This document shows positions 33,568 to 41,959 of a DNA stretch of 64,000 nt, piece by piece (position 1 is the first letter of the stretch; every line of letters starts with the position of its first letter). The stretch spans positions 45,721 through 109,720 of the forward strand of contig JACRCL010000029.1 of the NCBI GenBank assembly GCA_016219015.1. Direction: 5' to 3'. Origin of the DNA: Deltaproteobacteria bacterium (lineage in GTDB: Bacteria; Desulfobacterota; GWC2-55-46). The position numbers and the translations under genes were made by a program. The notes under the pieces were generated by a model that worked only from the letters and a program-made list of their open reading frames with translations, was not told the DNA's origin and ran no database searches.

Positions 33568-34314
33568 TTAATATACCTTTATAGGCCCTTCGGCCCTGCC
33601 TTCGAGGAACTGGCGGACGACCGGGTCGGGGTTGGCCTTCATCTCCTCTACGGAGCCCTGCTCGATTATCCTCCCCTCGTGGAGCATAGCGATCTTGTCG
33701 GCTATCTTGTAGGTAAAGGGGATGTCGTGGGTAATAAGTATATAGGTGGTCTTGAGCACGCGCTGGGTGTCGAGAACGAGGTCTGCTATGGAGTCGCTCA
33801 TTATCGGGTCGAGGCCCGTAGTGGGCTCGTCGAAAAGGACTATCTCAGGGTCCATCACTATGGCGCGGGCCAGCCCCACCCTCTTCTTCATGCCTCCGCT
33901 CAGGTCCGCGGGCATCATATCCTCGACCCCGACGAGACCGACCCTCTTGAGCTTCTCCCTTACGACCTTGAGGATGTCCTCTTCGTTCAGGTCGGTGTGC
34001 TCCTTCAGTGGAAAACCGACGTTCTCCGCCACGGTCATGGAGTCGAATAGCGCCGCGCCCTGGAAGAGCATGCCGAAGCGCCTGCGGACCTCGTTGAACT
34101 CGCGCTCCCTCATGGAGCTTATTTCGAGGTCATCGAGGAATATCGACCCCTCGTCGGGCCGGAGCAGCCCTATTATGTGCTTTATGAGGACGCTCTTCCC
34201 CTCGCCGCTCCTGCCGATGATGACGGTGATCTTGCCTCTGTCTATCTCGAGGTTCACGCCGTCAAGGACCTTTTTAGTCCCAAAGGACTTTTTTAAATTG
34301 ATAATTTTTATCAT
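33568..34314 (-). CDS. mlaF: Mla-type ABC transporter ATP-binding protein
   Basis: 248 residues. Complete ABC cassette: Walker A IGRSGEGKSVLIKH, Q-loop MLFQGAALFDSMTV, signature LSGGMKKRVGLARAI, Walker B IVLFDEPTTGLDP, and the H-loop ILITHDI. It powers retrograde or anterograde phospholipid transport with MlaE and MlaD. Lies between mlaE and mlaD. Confidence 0.93.
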   Translation of the reverse strand: MIKIINLKKSFGTKKVLDGVNLEIDRGKITVIIGRSGEGKSVLIKHIIGLLRPDEGSIFLDDLEISSMREREFNEVRRRFGMLFQGAALFDSMTVAENVGFPLKEHTDLNEEDILKVVREKLKRVGLVGVEDMMPADLSGGMKKRVGLARAIVMDPEIVLFDEPTTGLDPIMSDSIADLVLDTQRVLKTTYILITHDIPFTYKIADKIAMLHEGRIIEQGSVEEMKANPDPVVRQFLEGRAEGPIKVY

Positions 34315-34335
34315 ATATCCGGAGCGTTAGCAAGT

Positions 34336-35109
34336 TCAGAGCATGAAGGAGGACATAAGGTAATCGGAGACAAGGATAAGGACGCTCCCGAGGACGACCG
34401 AGCTCGTCGCCGCCCTGCCGACGCCCTCGGCGCCTCCGGTGGCGTAAAAGCCGTGGTAGCTCGCAACAAGCGTGGTGATAAGCCCGAAGACGATGGATTT
34501 CGTAAGCCCTGTCACTATGTCGTCCACCTGCACGAAATCAATCGTCCTGCCGATGTAGACGCCGGGGTTTATGCCGAGGAGCCTGACGCCTATCATGTAC
34601 CCCCCGATCACGCCCACGAAGTCCGTGATTATCGTAAGGACCGGGAACATGAGTATCCCGGCGAGCACCCTCGGGACGACCAGGTACTTTATCGGGTTTA
34701 CGGCCATCGTGACGAGCGCGTCTATCTGCTCGGTAACCCTCATTGTGCCGAGCTCCGTGGCCATGGCGCTTCCGGCCCGGCCGGTCACCATGAGGCCGGT
34801 CAATACCGGCCCGAGCTCGCGCGCCATCGAGAGCGCCACGGTCGGCCCGACGAGGCTCTCGGCCCCGAACCTTTTTAGGGCGTTGAAGGATTGGAGGGCC
34901 AGCACCATGCCCGTGAACGAGCCCGTCAGGACCACGACAAAGAGGGACTGCACGCCCACGAAGTCCATCTGCTTGAAGATGTTCCTGAACTTGACCGGCG
35001 GCAGGAACGCGTACATCGCGGCCTGCGCGAGCATCATCGCCATCTGGCCCGTGGAATCGACGAACCTCTCGGCCGTCTTCCCGAGTTTTTCAAGGTATTC
35101 CTTCATCAT
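34336..35109 (-). CDS. mlaE: Mla-type ABC transporter permease
   Basis: 257 residues, MlaE (DUF140) permease with five to six membrane helices. Conserved GSFTGMVLALQSF, ALSMARELGPVLTGLMVTGRAGSAMATELGTM and EQIDALVTMAVNPIKYLVVPR. The start overlaps the alr stop by four bases (ATGA), so racemase and lipid transporter share an operon. No mlaB or mlaC follows. Confidence 0.93.
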   Translation of the reverse strand: MMKEYLEKLGKTAERFVDSTGQMAMMLAQAAMYAFLPPVKFRNIFKQMDFVGVQSLFVVVLTGSFTGMVLALQSFNALKRFGAESLVGPTVALSMARELGPVLTGLMVTGRAGSAMATELGTMRVTEQIDALVTMAVNPIKYLVVPRVLAGILMFPVLTIITDFVGVIGGYMIGVRLLGINPGVYIGRTIDFVQVDDIVTGLTKSIVFGLITTLVASYHGFYATGGAEGVGRAATSSVVLGSVLILVSDYLMSSFML

Positions 35110-36248
35110 ACGTATATCCTCGGGACCCTCGGGGATATGTTGCAGAATATCTCGTAGCTGATGGTCCCGACCTTTTCGGCTATCTCCTCGGCGGTTATCA
35201 CTTCCCCGCCCTGCTTGCCGATTATAACAGCCTCGTCGCCGACGGCAACCCCGGGTATGCCGGTCACGTCGGCCATGGTGAGGTCCATGCAGACCGTCCC
35301 GGCTATCGGGGCCCTCCTGCCCCTTATGAGGACCTCCCCCGCGCCGGTCAAGCGCCTCGGCAGCCCGTCGGCATAGCCTATGGGCAGCACCGCTATGGTG
35401 CTATCCCTTTTCGTGACGAACCTCCTGCCGTAGCTGACCGGTTGTTTCGGCCCCAGGTCCTTTAGCTGCAGTATACGGGTCTTAAGCTCCATTACGGGCC
35501 TTAGGGTAATCTTGTCCCTCAGGTGTGGGGCCGGGTAAGAGCCGTAGAGCATTATGCCGGGCCTTATGAGGTCGAAGCATGAGTCTTTAAGGTTGACGGC
35601 CCCGGCGCTGTTGGCCATGTCTATGAAGCCGGGCGCAATCCCGAGCGCCCGTATTTCCTCCACGGCCTTCCTGAAGAGCCTTATCTGCGCCTGCGAGAAC
35701 GACCTGTCGGGGCTCTCGGATTCGGAGAAGTGCGAAAGCACGGCCTCGAGCTTGAGGTTTGAGAGGGACTTGAACTCCTTGAAGAACCCTTCGACCTGGC
35801 CGGGCAGGAGCCCGAGCCTGCCCATGCCGGTGTCTATCTTGACGTGGACCTTTTTTTCAACCCCCGCCCTTTTGGCGAAGACGTCAAGGAGGCGCGCCGT
35901 ATTGATGTCGAACACCACCGGGGTCAGGTCGAGGTCGAATATCTCGCCCAACTGTCCGGGGTAGACCCCGCCGAGTATGACGATAGGGGTTTTTATGCCG
36001 CCAAGCCGGAGCCTGACGCCTTCTTCGGGTATGGCAACGGCAAGATATTCGCAGCCGAGCGATTGCAAGACCCGTGCGACCTCGACGTCACCGTGGCCAT
36101 AGGCGTTGGCCTTGACTATGGCCATAAACTTCGTGTTTTCGGGTACCTGCTCTTTAAGATTGAAGTAATTGAACTTGAGCGCCTCCGTGTTTATGTACGC
36201 GGAGGTCGGCCTTTTTTCCAATAGTTTTTCCCCGAGGGCAAAAATCAT
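35106..36248 (-). CDS. alr: Alanine racemase
   Basis: 380 residues. PLP-dependent conversion of L- to D-alanine for peptidoglycan. The PLP lysine lies in FMAIVKANAYGHG, the second active-site region in GMGRLGLLP and DTGMGRLG, and the catalytic tyrosine region in VSYGRRFV. MDLTMADVTGIPGVAVGDEAV closes the C-terminal domain. It heads the alr-mlaE-mlaF-mlaD operon. A promoter-like TTTACA-17-TATTAA (36292-36264) gives a leader of about eight bases with no Shine-Dalgarno. Confidence 0.95.
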   Translation of the reverse strand: MIFALGEKLLEKRPTSAYINTEALKFNYFNLKEQVPENTKFMAIVKANAYGHGDVEVARVLQSLGCEYLAVAIPEEGVRLRLGGIKTPIVILGGVYPGQLGEIFDLDLTPVVFDINTARLLDVFAKRAGVEKKVHVKIDTGMGRLGLLPGQVEGFFKEFKSLSNLKLEAVLSHFSESESPDRSFSQAQIRLFRKAVEEIRALGIAPGFIDMANSAGAVNLKDSCFDLIRPGIMLYGSYPAPHLRDKITLRPVMELKTRILQLKDLGPKQPVSYGRRFVTKRDSTIAVLPIGYADGLPRRLTGAGEVLIRGRRAPIAGTVCMDLTMADVTGIPGVAVGDEAVIIGKQGGEVITAEEIAEKVGTISYEIFCNISPRVPRIYV

Positions 36249-36337
36249 ATTATTAACAGATACTTAATAGCACCTTCGGGCTCTCCTGTAAAGGAAAAAT
36301 TATAGACCGGCGCACGCCGGCCAAAGGGGGCTTCGAT

Positions 36338-36366
36338 TTGACAGGCATACTGAAATTTAGGAGAAT
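36338..36366 (+). promoter_or_regulatory. Promoter of the SmbP-like gene
   Basis: TTGACA (36338-36343), 17 bases, GAGAAT (36361-36366). The leader of about 33 bases contains GAAGGAGG before the ATG at 36407. Confidence 0.6.
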
Positions 36367-36406
36367 TAAACAGAGGTTTAAAATCCGCGTTTGAAGGAGG
36401 CTCAAG

Positions 36407-36688
36407 ATGAAGAATATCGCTTTAAGTTTATTGGTCCCGCTGTTAGCGGCTTTCGCGCTTAATATGGCTTCAGCCCCTCCGGCCTTCTCCACGGAGCAGC
36501 ACGCCAAGGTTGCCGCAAAGCACATCAAGGTGGGGATAGACCACCTGAGGGAGGGCATGCAGCACCTTGAGGAGTCCCTGAAGGCGACGAACAACAACGA
36601 GCACGCCAAGGCGGCCCTCGAAAGCGTCAAGGAGGCCATAAAGCGCGCCGAAGAGTCGGTTACGCACGCCGAGGCGGTGGAGAAGTAG
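36407..36688 (+). CDS. Small periplasmic metal-binding protein, SmbP-like
   Basis: 93 residues. Signal peptide (SLLVPLLAAFALNMASA) followed by a histidine-rich, wholly helical mature part: EQHAKVAAKHIKVGIDHLREGMQHLEESLKA, with regularly spaced His and Glu, then EHAKAALESVKEAIKRAEESVTHAE. This matches SmbP, a copper- and nickel-binding four-helix-bundle type protein from nitrifiers and relatives. Own promoter, strong Shine-Dalgarno and terminator. Convergent with rpoH. Confidence 0.75.
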   Translation: MKNIALSLLVPLLAAFALNMASAPPAFSTEQHAKVAAKHIKVGIDHLREGMQHLEESLKATNNNEHAKAALESVKEAIKRAEESVTHAEAVEK

Positions 36689-36703
36689 GAAGCGCGAGGG
36701 TCG

Positions 36704-36745
36704 AATAAAAAAACCGGTGGATAATCCCACCGGTTTTTATTTTTT
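36704..36745. terminator. Bidirectional terminator between SmbP-like gene and rpoH
   Basis: ACCGGTGG / CCACCGGT stem (36713-36720 / 36727-36734) flanked by an A run on the left and a T run on the right, so it can terminate both converging genes. Confidence 0.85.
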
Positions 36746-36756
36746 TTGTCTTTGTT

Positions 36757-37584
36757 CTAAGCAGGCTCGTAGAGGAAGTCTTCCTGCGGATTCAATTGAG
36801 ACAGGGTAGAGCGGAGCTTCTTCAATGCCGAGGACTCTATCTGTCTGACCCGCTCCCTCGTAAGCCCGAGCTTGTCGCCGATTGACTGGAGGCTCTCAGG
36901 CTCTTCTGACATGACCCTTTCCTTTATTACCAGCCTTTCTTTCTCGTTCAAGAGCGCAAGGGCGTTTTGTACCTCCCTTTTCGCCATCGCGCTTTCCTGC
37001 TTTATCGCCACGGCCTCCACGGGGCCTGGCCTCGTATCGGCGAGCATGTCCATGGGGGCGGATTTTTCGTCGGGCGAAGGGGCGTCCAAAGAAAGGTCGC
37101 GTATGGCCCCGGCGTCTTCGCCGCCGGTATCAGACTGCTTTATCGCCTGCCCCTCGCCAATGGGGATGGGCGGTATGGCGCCGCCTTTTTTGTAGAAGAG
37201 CCTCTTTTTAAGCGCCCTGGGGCTCCGCTTGACTATCCCGGTGGTGCGGAGGATAAAGTCCTGTATGAACGACTTTATCCACCATGTCGCGTACGTTATC
37301 AGGCGGAAGCCCTTGTAGGGGTTGAACTTCTTTACGGCCACCATGAGCCCTATGTTGCCTTCCTGGATAAGGTCGGCGGTCCTGCACCCGTAGTTCCGGA
37401 ACTCAAGGGCAATCCTCACGACGTACCTGAGGTTCGAGACGACGAGCCTGTGCGCGTCGTCTCTGTTCCCGTGCTTGAAGTACCGCTCTGCGACCTCGAA
37501 CTCCTCTTCAGCCGAGAGCACCGGATACCTGTTTATCTCATGGAGATAACTCTGTAATGAATCCGAAATGACCGGAAGGCCCAT
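36757..37584 (-). CDS. rpoH: Heat-shock sigma factor RpoH-like, with altered region 3
   Basis: 275 residues. Opening PVISDSLQSYLHEINRYPVLSAEEE and region 2 (SNLRYVVRIALEFRNYG, ADLIQEGNIGLMVAVKKFNPYKGFRLITYATWWIKSFIQDFIL) match deltaproteobacterial RpoH. Region 4 (ESLQSIGDKLGLTRERVRQIESSALKKLRSTL) is complete. Between them the RpoH box is abbreviated (RALKKRLFYKKG) and a Gly/Pro/Asp-rich stretch replaces much of region 3, though RDLSLDAP is kept. Promoter is consensus and carries a perfect CIRCE operator, so HrcA should repress it. Confidence 0.88.
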   Translation of the reverse strand: MGLPVISDSLQSYLHEINRYPVLSAEEEFEVAERYFKHGNRDDAHRLVVSNLRYVVRIALEFRNYGCRTADLIQEGNIGLMVAVKKFNPYKGFRLITYATWWIKSFIQDFILRTTGIVKRSPRALKKRLFYKKGGAIPPIPIGEGQAIKQSDTGGEDAGAIRDLSLDAPSPDEKSAPMDMLADTRPGPVEAVAIKQESAMAKREVQNALALLNEKERLVIKERVMSEEPESLQSIGDKLGLTRERVRQIESSALKKLRSTLSQLNPQEDFLYEPA

Positions 37585-37596
37585 CTCATACCTCCG

Positions 37597-37623
37597 TTAG
37601 CACTCTAAATATTCGAGTGCTAA
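37597..37623. promoter_or_regulatory. CIRCE operator (HrcA binding site)
   Basis: TTAGCACTC, nine bases, GAGTGCTAA: a perfect CIRCE inverted repeat at 37597-37605 and 37615-37623. It starts one base downstream of the rpoH -10 hexamer, where bound HrcA would block transcription at normal temperature. Confidence 0.95.
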
Positions 37624-37624
37624 T

Positions 37625-37653
37625 ATTATATAAACAGGATATGGAATTGTCAA
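37625..37653 (-). promoter_or_regulatory. Consensus sigma-70 promoter of rpoH
   Basis: Minus strand TTGACA (37653-37648), 17 bases, TATAAT (37630-37625). Both hexamers are perfect matches to consensus. CIRCE overlaps the start region. Confidence 0.9.
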
Positions 37654-37684
37654 GATTAGCCTTGTGACAGGTGTTATATCTAAA

Positions 37685-37826
37685 GGCTACCTCTAAAAAT
37701 TAGGAATTTTTTCTGAGGTCGAGGAAGGGTGAAAATAAAAAGCGCAGCATATATGGTAATATGTGAGCATTTTTATTTTTACCCTGACACAGAGATCAGG
37801 AAAAAGAACAATTTTTAGAGGTAGCC
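37685..37826. repeat. Repeat family D, complete copy
   Basis: 142 bases bounded by GGCTACCTCTAAAAATT and its inverse, with an inner inverted pair of AAAATAAAAAGCGCAGCA and TGAGCATTTTTATTTT. Whole element can fold as one long hairpin. Lies between the rpoH promoter and atpB. Confidence 0.85.
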
Positions 37827-37827
37827 T

Positions 37828-37861
37828 AAAAAATAAAAGCCGGGGCAGGCGGCCCCGGCTC
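37828..37861 (-). terminator. Terminator of the atpZ-atpI-atpB operon
   Basis: Stem AGCCGGGGC / GCCCCGGCT (37860-37852 / 37846-37838) followed on the minus strand by TTTTATTTTTT. It closes the operon directly after atpB. Confidence 0.85.
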
Positions 37862-37887
37862 GTGCTATTAAGGATTTTAGTATGGAC

Positions 37888-38547
37888 TCAGTGCGCCTCT
37901 TCGAGCGCCGCGCCTATGTAGAGCATCGACAGGAGCGCGAATATGTAAGCCTGTATGAATATGACGAGGACACCGAGCGCGGTGGAGACCGCCAGCAGCG
38001 GGTAGGCTACCGGCATTAGTATGAGCAACACGCCGACTATCTGCTCGTGGCCCATCATGTTCCCGAAAAGACGGAGCGAGAGCGACAGCGGCCTTGCCAG
38101 ATGGCCTATTATCTCGATCGGCATCATAAGGGGCGCAAGCCACCAGACAGGGCCGATGAAGTGCTTTAGATATTTCAGCCCGTGCTCCTTTATCCCTATT
38201 ACGTGGGTCGCGAAGAAGACCACAAGGGCAAGCCCCACCGTGGTGTTCAGGTTCGCCGTCGGGGGTAGTAAGCCGGGGAAAAGCCCGAGGGCGTTCGATA
38301 TGAATATGTATACCGCTATGGTCAGTATGAACGGGAAGTATTTCTTCCCGTTATGGCCCATATTCTCTTCGACCATGTCCATGAACGTGACCGCAACCAG
38401 CTCAAGGAGCGACTGGAGCTTTCCGGGGACGAGCTTGAACCCGTTGCCGACGATGAGCGAGAATATCGCAAGCCCTATTATTATGTAGATCATCAGCGCC
38501 GTGTGGACGGGCAGTCCGAAGACCGGCAGAAGTATTTCCTCGTGCAT
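37888..38547 (-). CDS. atpB: F0F1 ATP synthase subunit a
   Basis: 219 residues, five to six membrane helices. The essential arginine sits in PLSLSLRLFGNMMGHEQIV, and the C-terminal helix VLVIFIQAYIFALLSMLYIG is typical. Forms the proton half-channels beside the c-ring. Two bases after atpI. A terminator and a repeat follow it, so subunit c (atpE) is not in this operon. Confidence 0.95.
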   Translation of the reverse strand: MHEEILLPVFGLPVHTALMIYIIIGLAIFSLIVGNGFKLVPGKLQSLLELVAVTFMDMVEENMGHNGKKYFPFILTIAVYIFISNALGLFPGLLPPTANLNTTVGLALVVFFATHVIGIKEHGLKYLKHFIGPVWWLAPLMMPIEIIGHLARPLSLSLRLFGNMMGHEQIVGVLLILMPVAYPLLAVSTALGVLVIFIQAYIFALLSMLYIGAALEEAH

Positions 38548-38548
38548 T

Positions 38549-38950
38549 TTAAAACTCCTCCATCGCTACGAATATCGTCACCCCGACCGTCGCGAATATC
38601 GACCCCGTGAAGCCTAAAAGGAGCGGTAGGGGGGTTAAGATCCCTTTTGCCACGATGTACGTCATTACAACGGCCGTGGCGGCGAACCTCGCGTAGTAGC
38701 CGCCCGCCATCATCCTGCCGGCCTTTTTCGAATCGAGGTTTATGCCCTTCCTCACTATGCGGACCAGCCAGAATATGTTTAAGACGCCTATTATATAACC
38801 CGCGGCGAAGCCGGACGCAAGAGAGTTTTTTATGAGCGCCGTTACAACGGTGCCGCCAAGCCCCACAGCGAGGTTGACGGCCGCTATCTTATAGGCCGTG
38901 GAGGCGCTTATGAGGCCTTTCGGTCCGCTTGAGGCTATTTCAGGAGCCAT
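38549..38950 (-). CDS. atpI: ATP synthase subunit I-like protein
   Basis: 133 residues with four predicted helices (AVNLAVGLGGTVVTALI, GFAAGYIIGVLNIFWLVRIV, YYARFAATAVVMTYIV, LLLGFTGSIFATVGVTIFV), the pattern of ATP synthase I chains, which assist c-ring assembly and Mg2+ handling. Overlaps atpZ by 11 bases and lies two bases from atpB. Confidence 0.85.
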   Translation of the reverse strand: MAPEIASSGPKGLISASTAYKIAAVNLAVGLGGTVVTALIKNSLASGFAAGYIIGVLNIFWLVRIVRKGINLDSKKAGRMMAGGYYARFAATAVVMTYIVAKGILTPLPLLLGFTGSIFATVGVTIFVAMEEF

Positions 38951-39158
38951 ACTTTTTTATCATATCGAACATGTTCTTGAAGCCCGCGATTATGCCGAAT
39001 ATCAGGAATATTATCGTAAGGACAGGCTTTGTCGAGAAGAACCTGTCGAGGTATATGCCTATCAACAGCCCGATAAAGGTGGAGGCCACCATGGTTATGC
39101 CCATCGACGAGAGCATGGCCAGGTTCTTAAATAATCCTCCGTTATTCTTGTCTTCCAT
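38940..39158 (-). CDS. atpZ: AtpZ/AtpI family protein
   Basis: 72 residues with two helices: LAMLSSMGITMVASTFIGLLIGIYLDRFF, then LTIIFLIFGIIAGFKNMFDMIKKYG. The GxxIGxxLDxxFxTxP turn is the AtpZ signature. First gene of the F0 operon, with an AGGGGTGG ribosome-binding site before the ATG at 39158. Confidence 0.88.
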   Translation of the reverse strand: MEDKNNGGLFKNLAMLSSMGITMVASTFIGLLIGIYLDRFFSTKPVLTIIFLIFGIIAGFKNMFDMIKKYGS

Positions 39159-39349
39159 TATGCCCACCCCTTTATAGATTAAGCCATCGAAGTGGCGCTG
39201 AAGTCAAGCCGGGGCGGCAAGATAATCGAAATATTTAACATATCGGGCGGGGGGAAGTCAAACGGTTTAGTTTTGAGTTTGCGGCAGCGCGCAAAAAGGC
39301 ATTGTCTACGGAAGGGGGCAGGGGATGATTCACAAAGCAGGCGTTTGCC

Positions 39350-39378
39350 TTGACGATTAAACTCTTTGCTGATAAAAT
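39350..39378 (+). promoter_or_regulatory. Promoter of the ManC/PMM fusion gene
   Basis: TTGACG (39350-39355), 17 bases, TAAAAT (39373-39378), about 64 bases before the TTG start at 39443. Confidence 0.6.
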
Positions 39379-39442
39379 CAAAAATCTTTTTGGATTTCCG
39401 TCTTTTAGGTTTTCTATCCTGTCAATACTCCAGGAGGCTTGA

Positions 39443-41959
39443 TTGAAGAGCATCATAATGGCCGGCGGCTTCGGCACCAGGCTACGCCCTCTTACCAACA
39501 ACCTGCCCAAGCCCATGGTCCCCATGGCCAACAGGCCGATAATCGAGCACATAATAGAGCTGCTTAAGAGGAATTCGATAACAGACCTTACGGCCCTGCT
39601 GTACTTCCAGCCGGAGACGATATCCGATCATCTCGGCGACGGTTCTTCCCTCGGGGTGAAGATGGACTATATAACCCTTACGGTCGACCTCGGCACGGCC
39701 GGGGCCGTGGGCAGCGCCATGAGGGAGTGGGCCGAGGCCGACGGGACCACCCTCGTCATAAGCGGGGACGTGCTCACGGACTTCGACATAAACAAGGCCG
39801 TTGAGTTCCATAAGAAGAGAAAGTCCATCGCAACGATCGTCCTTACGAGGGTTGAGAACCCGCTGCCGTTCGGGATAGTCATCACCGACAAGCAGGGCAG
39901 GATAACGAAGTTCCTGGAAAAACCCGGCTGGGGAGAGGTCTTCAGCGACACCATAAACACGGGCATATACATACTCGAAAAAGAGGTGCTCGACTTCATC
40001 CCGAAGGACAAGGAGTTCGATTTCAGCAAGGACCTCTTCCCGGCCCTTCTGGAGCGTAAAAAGCCGCTCTACGGCTATACGGCCGAGGGGTACTGGAAGG
40101 ACATCGGGAGCCTCGAGGAGTACAGGGCCGCGAACATGGACATCCTCCAGGGAAAGGTGCAGGTGACCGTCCCCGGAGACGAGGTCGAGGGCAAGGGCGT
40201 CTGGGTGGGCAAGGGCTCGAGGATAGACTTCACGGCAAGGCTCGAGGGGAGCATCGTGATAGGCGAGAACTGCAGGATAGAGGCCGACGTCCGCATCTCG
40301 AACTCCGTCATAGGCTCCAATACCGTTCTTGAGGAAGGCTCCGTCATAATAGATTCGGTCCTCTGGGAGGACATAAGGGTGGCCAGGGGCGCGTTCCTCC
40401 ACGAGAACGTCATCGGGAACAATACCGAGATATTCGAGAGGGCGCACCTCGCGGAGGGGGTCATCGTCAGCGACCACTGCCGCATCGGGCGTAACGCCAC
40501 CCTGAAGGCCAACGTCAAGGTCTGGCCGCACAAGACCGTGGAGGACGACGCCACGCTCGCCTCGTCGCTCGTCTGGGGCGAGAAGTGGAGCAGGCACATA
40601 TTCGCGACATACGGGGTGACGGGGCTGGCGAACATCGAGCTCACTCCCGAGTTCGCCGCCAAGCTCGGGGCCGCCTACGGCGCTTCCCTCAAGAAGGGCT
40701 CGGCCGTCTCCACGAGCAGGGACGCGCACAAGGCCTCCCGCATGATAAACAGGGCCGTGATGACCGGGATACTCTCCACCGGCGTGAACGTCCACGACTA
40801 CGGGGTCACGCCGATACCGGTCTGCCGGTTCCTGGCGAGGCAGGGGAACGAAATAGGCGGCGTGCACACGAGGCGCTCCCCGTTCGACCCTAAGCTCATC
40901 GACCTCAAGTTCTTCGACAAGCGGGGGCTCGACCTGCACCCCGGGTATGAAAAGACCATAGAGAAGCTCTTCTTCAGGGAGGACTTCGAGCGGGTCCCGG
41001 TCGAGGAGACCGGCGAGATGGTATTCCCGGTCCACGGGTTAGAGTATTACCAGAACGGCTTCATGACGAGGGTCGATTCGAAGACCATAAGCAAGGCCGG
41101 GTTCAAGATGGTGCTGGACTACTCGTACGGGTCGTCCTCGCGCATCTTCCCTTCCATACTCGGACAGCTCAACAGCGAAGTCATTGCCCTGAACGCCAAC
41201 CTCGACGGCACGAAGACCACGCGGACGGCCGAGGAGTTCCAGAAGGCCATAGACCAGCTCTCCTCGATAGTCCGCTCGCTCAAGGCCGACATAGGGTTCT
41301 ACCTCGACGCGGGCGGGGAGAAGGTCTTCCTCTTCGACGAGACCGGAGAGGTGCTCGACGGTGACACGGCCCTCGACATAATGGCGCTCCTTTCGATGAA
41401 GAGCAAGAAGGCGCAGGGCAGGAAAGGCTCGATAGCCGTGCCGATAACGGCCTCCCGTGCGATAGACGCCCTGGCGGAGACGTACGGGTTCACCGTAAAG
41501 AGGACGAAGACGACCACAAGGGGGCTCATGGAGGCGGCCACCGAGGAAGGCGTGCTCTTCGTGGGGGAGCAGACGGGCGGGTTCATTTTCCCGGAGTTCC
41601 AGCCTAACTTCGACGGCATGTACGCCATCGTCAAGCTCCTCGAGATGCTCGCCCAGCAGGGCGCCAGGCTCCACAGGCTCATAAGGGAGGTCCCCCCCTC
41701 CATAATACTCAAGGACAAGATACCATGCTCCTTCGAGAACAAGGGCATGGTCATGAGGAAGCTCGCCGAGGACTCGCGGAAGCAGAAGACCGTCCTCCTC
41801 GACGGCATTAAGATATTCTTCGGGGAAGACTGGATAGTCGCCTACCCGAGCCAGGACATGCCCTACTTCCACCTTGTCGCCGAGGCCTCCACCGAGGAGG
41901 CGGCCCGTGGGCTCATAGCAAAATACAGCGAGAAGATAAAATCATGGCAGAAGTCGTAA
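39443..41959 (+). CDS. Mannose-1-phosphate guanylyltransferase / phosphomannomutase-like fusion
   Basis: 838 residues. Residues 1-235: nucleotidyltransferase with IIMAGGFGTRLRPLTNNLPKP and VDLGTAGAVG. About 245-370: left-handed hexapeptide helix (ISNSVIGSNTVLEEGSVII). About 380-838: phosphohexomutase fold. The mutase catalytic loop reads HTRRSPFDP (about 475-483) instead of TASHNP, and the metal loop reads YLDAGGEKVF (about 619-628) instead of DGDGDR. The second half is therefore probably not a standard mutase and may be regulatory. TTG start behind AGGAGG. First gene of a run with the MBL hydrolase and coaBC. Confidence 0.85.
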   Translation: MKSIIMAGGFGTRLRPLTNNLPKPMVPMANRPIIEHIIELLKRNSITDLTALLYFQPETISDHLGDGSSLGVKMDYITLTVDLGTAGAVGSAMREWAEADGTTLVISGDVLTDFDINKAVEFHKKRKSIATIVLTRVENPLPFGIVITDKQGRITKFLEKPGWGEVFSDTINTGIYILEKEVLDFIPKDKEFDFSKDLFPALLERKKPLYGYTAEGYWKDIGSLEEYRAANMDILQGKVQVTVPGDEVEGKGVWVGKGSRIDFTARLEGSIVIGENCRIEADVRISNSVIGSNTVLEEGSVIIDSVLWEDIRVARGAFLHENVIGNNTEIFERAHLAEGVIVSDHCRIGRNATLKANVKVWPHKTVEDDATLASSLVWGEKWSRHIFATYGVTGLANIELTPEFAAKLGAAYGASLKKGSAVSTSRDAHKASRMINRAVMTGILSTGVNVHDYGVTPIPVCRFLARQGNEIGGVHTRRSPFDPKLIDLKFFDKRGLDLHPGYEKTIEKLFFREDFERVPVEETGEMVFPVHGLEYYQNGFMTRVDSKTISKAGFKMVLDYSYGSSSRIFPSILGQLNSEVIALNANLDGTKTTRTAEEFQKAIDQLSSIVRSLKADIGFYLDAGGEKVFLFDETGEVLDGDTALDIMALLSMKSKKAQGRKGSIAVPITASRAIDALAETYGFTVKRTKTTTRGLMEAATEEGVLFVGEQTGGFIFPEFQPNFDGMYAIVKLLEMLAQQGARLHRLIREVPPSIILKDKIPCSFENKGMVMRKLAEDSRKQKTVLLDGIKIFFGEDWIVAYPSQDMPYFHLVAEASTEEAARGLIAKYSEKIKSWQKS

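Noticed and set aside
39482..41035. 517-codon open frame on the minus strand
   Set aside because: Antisense to the ManC/PMM fusion, which has clear domains.
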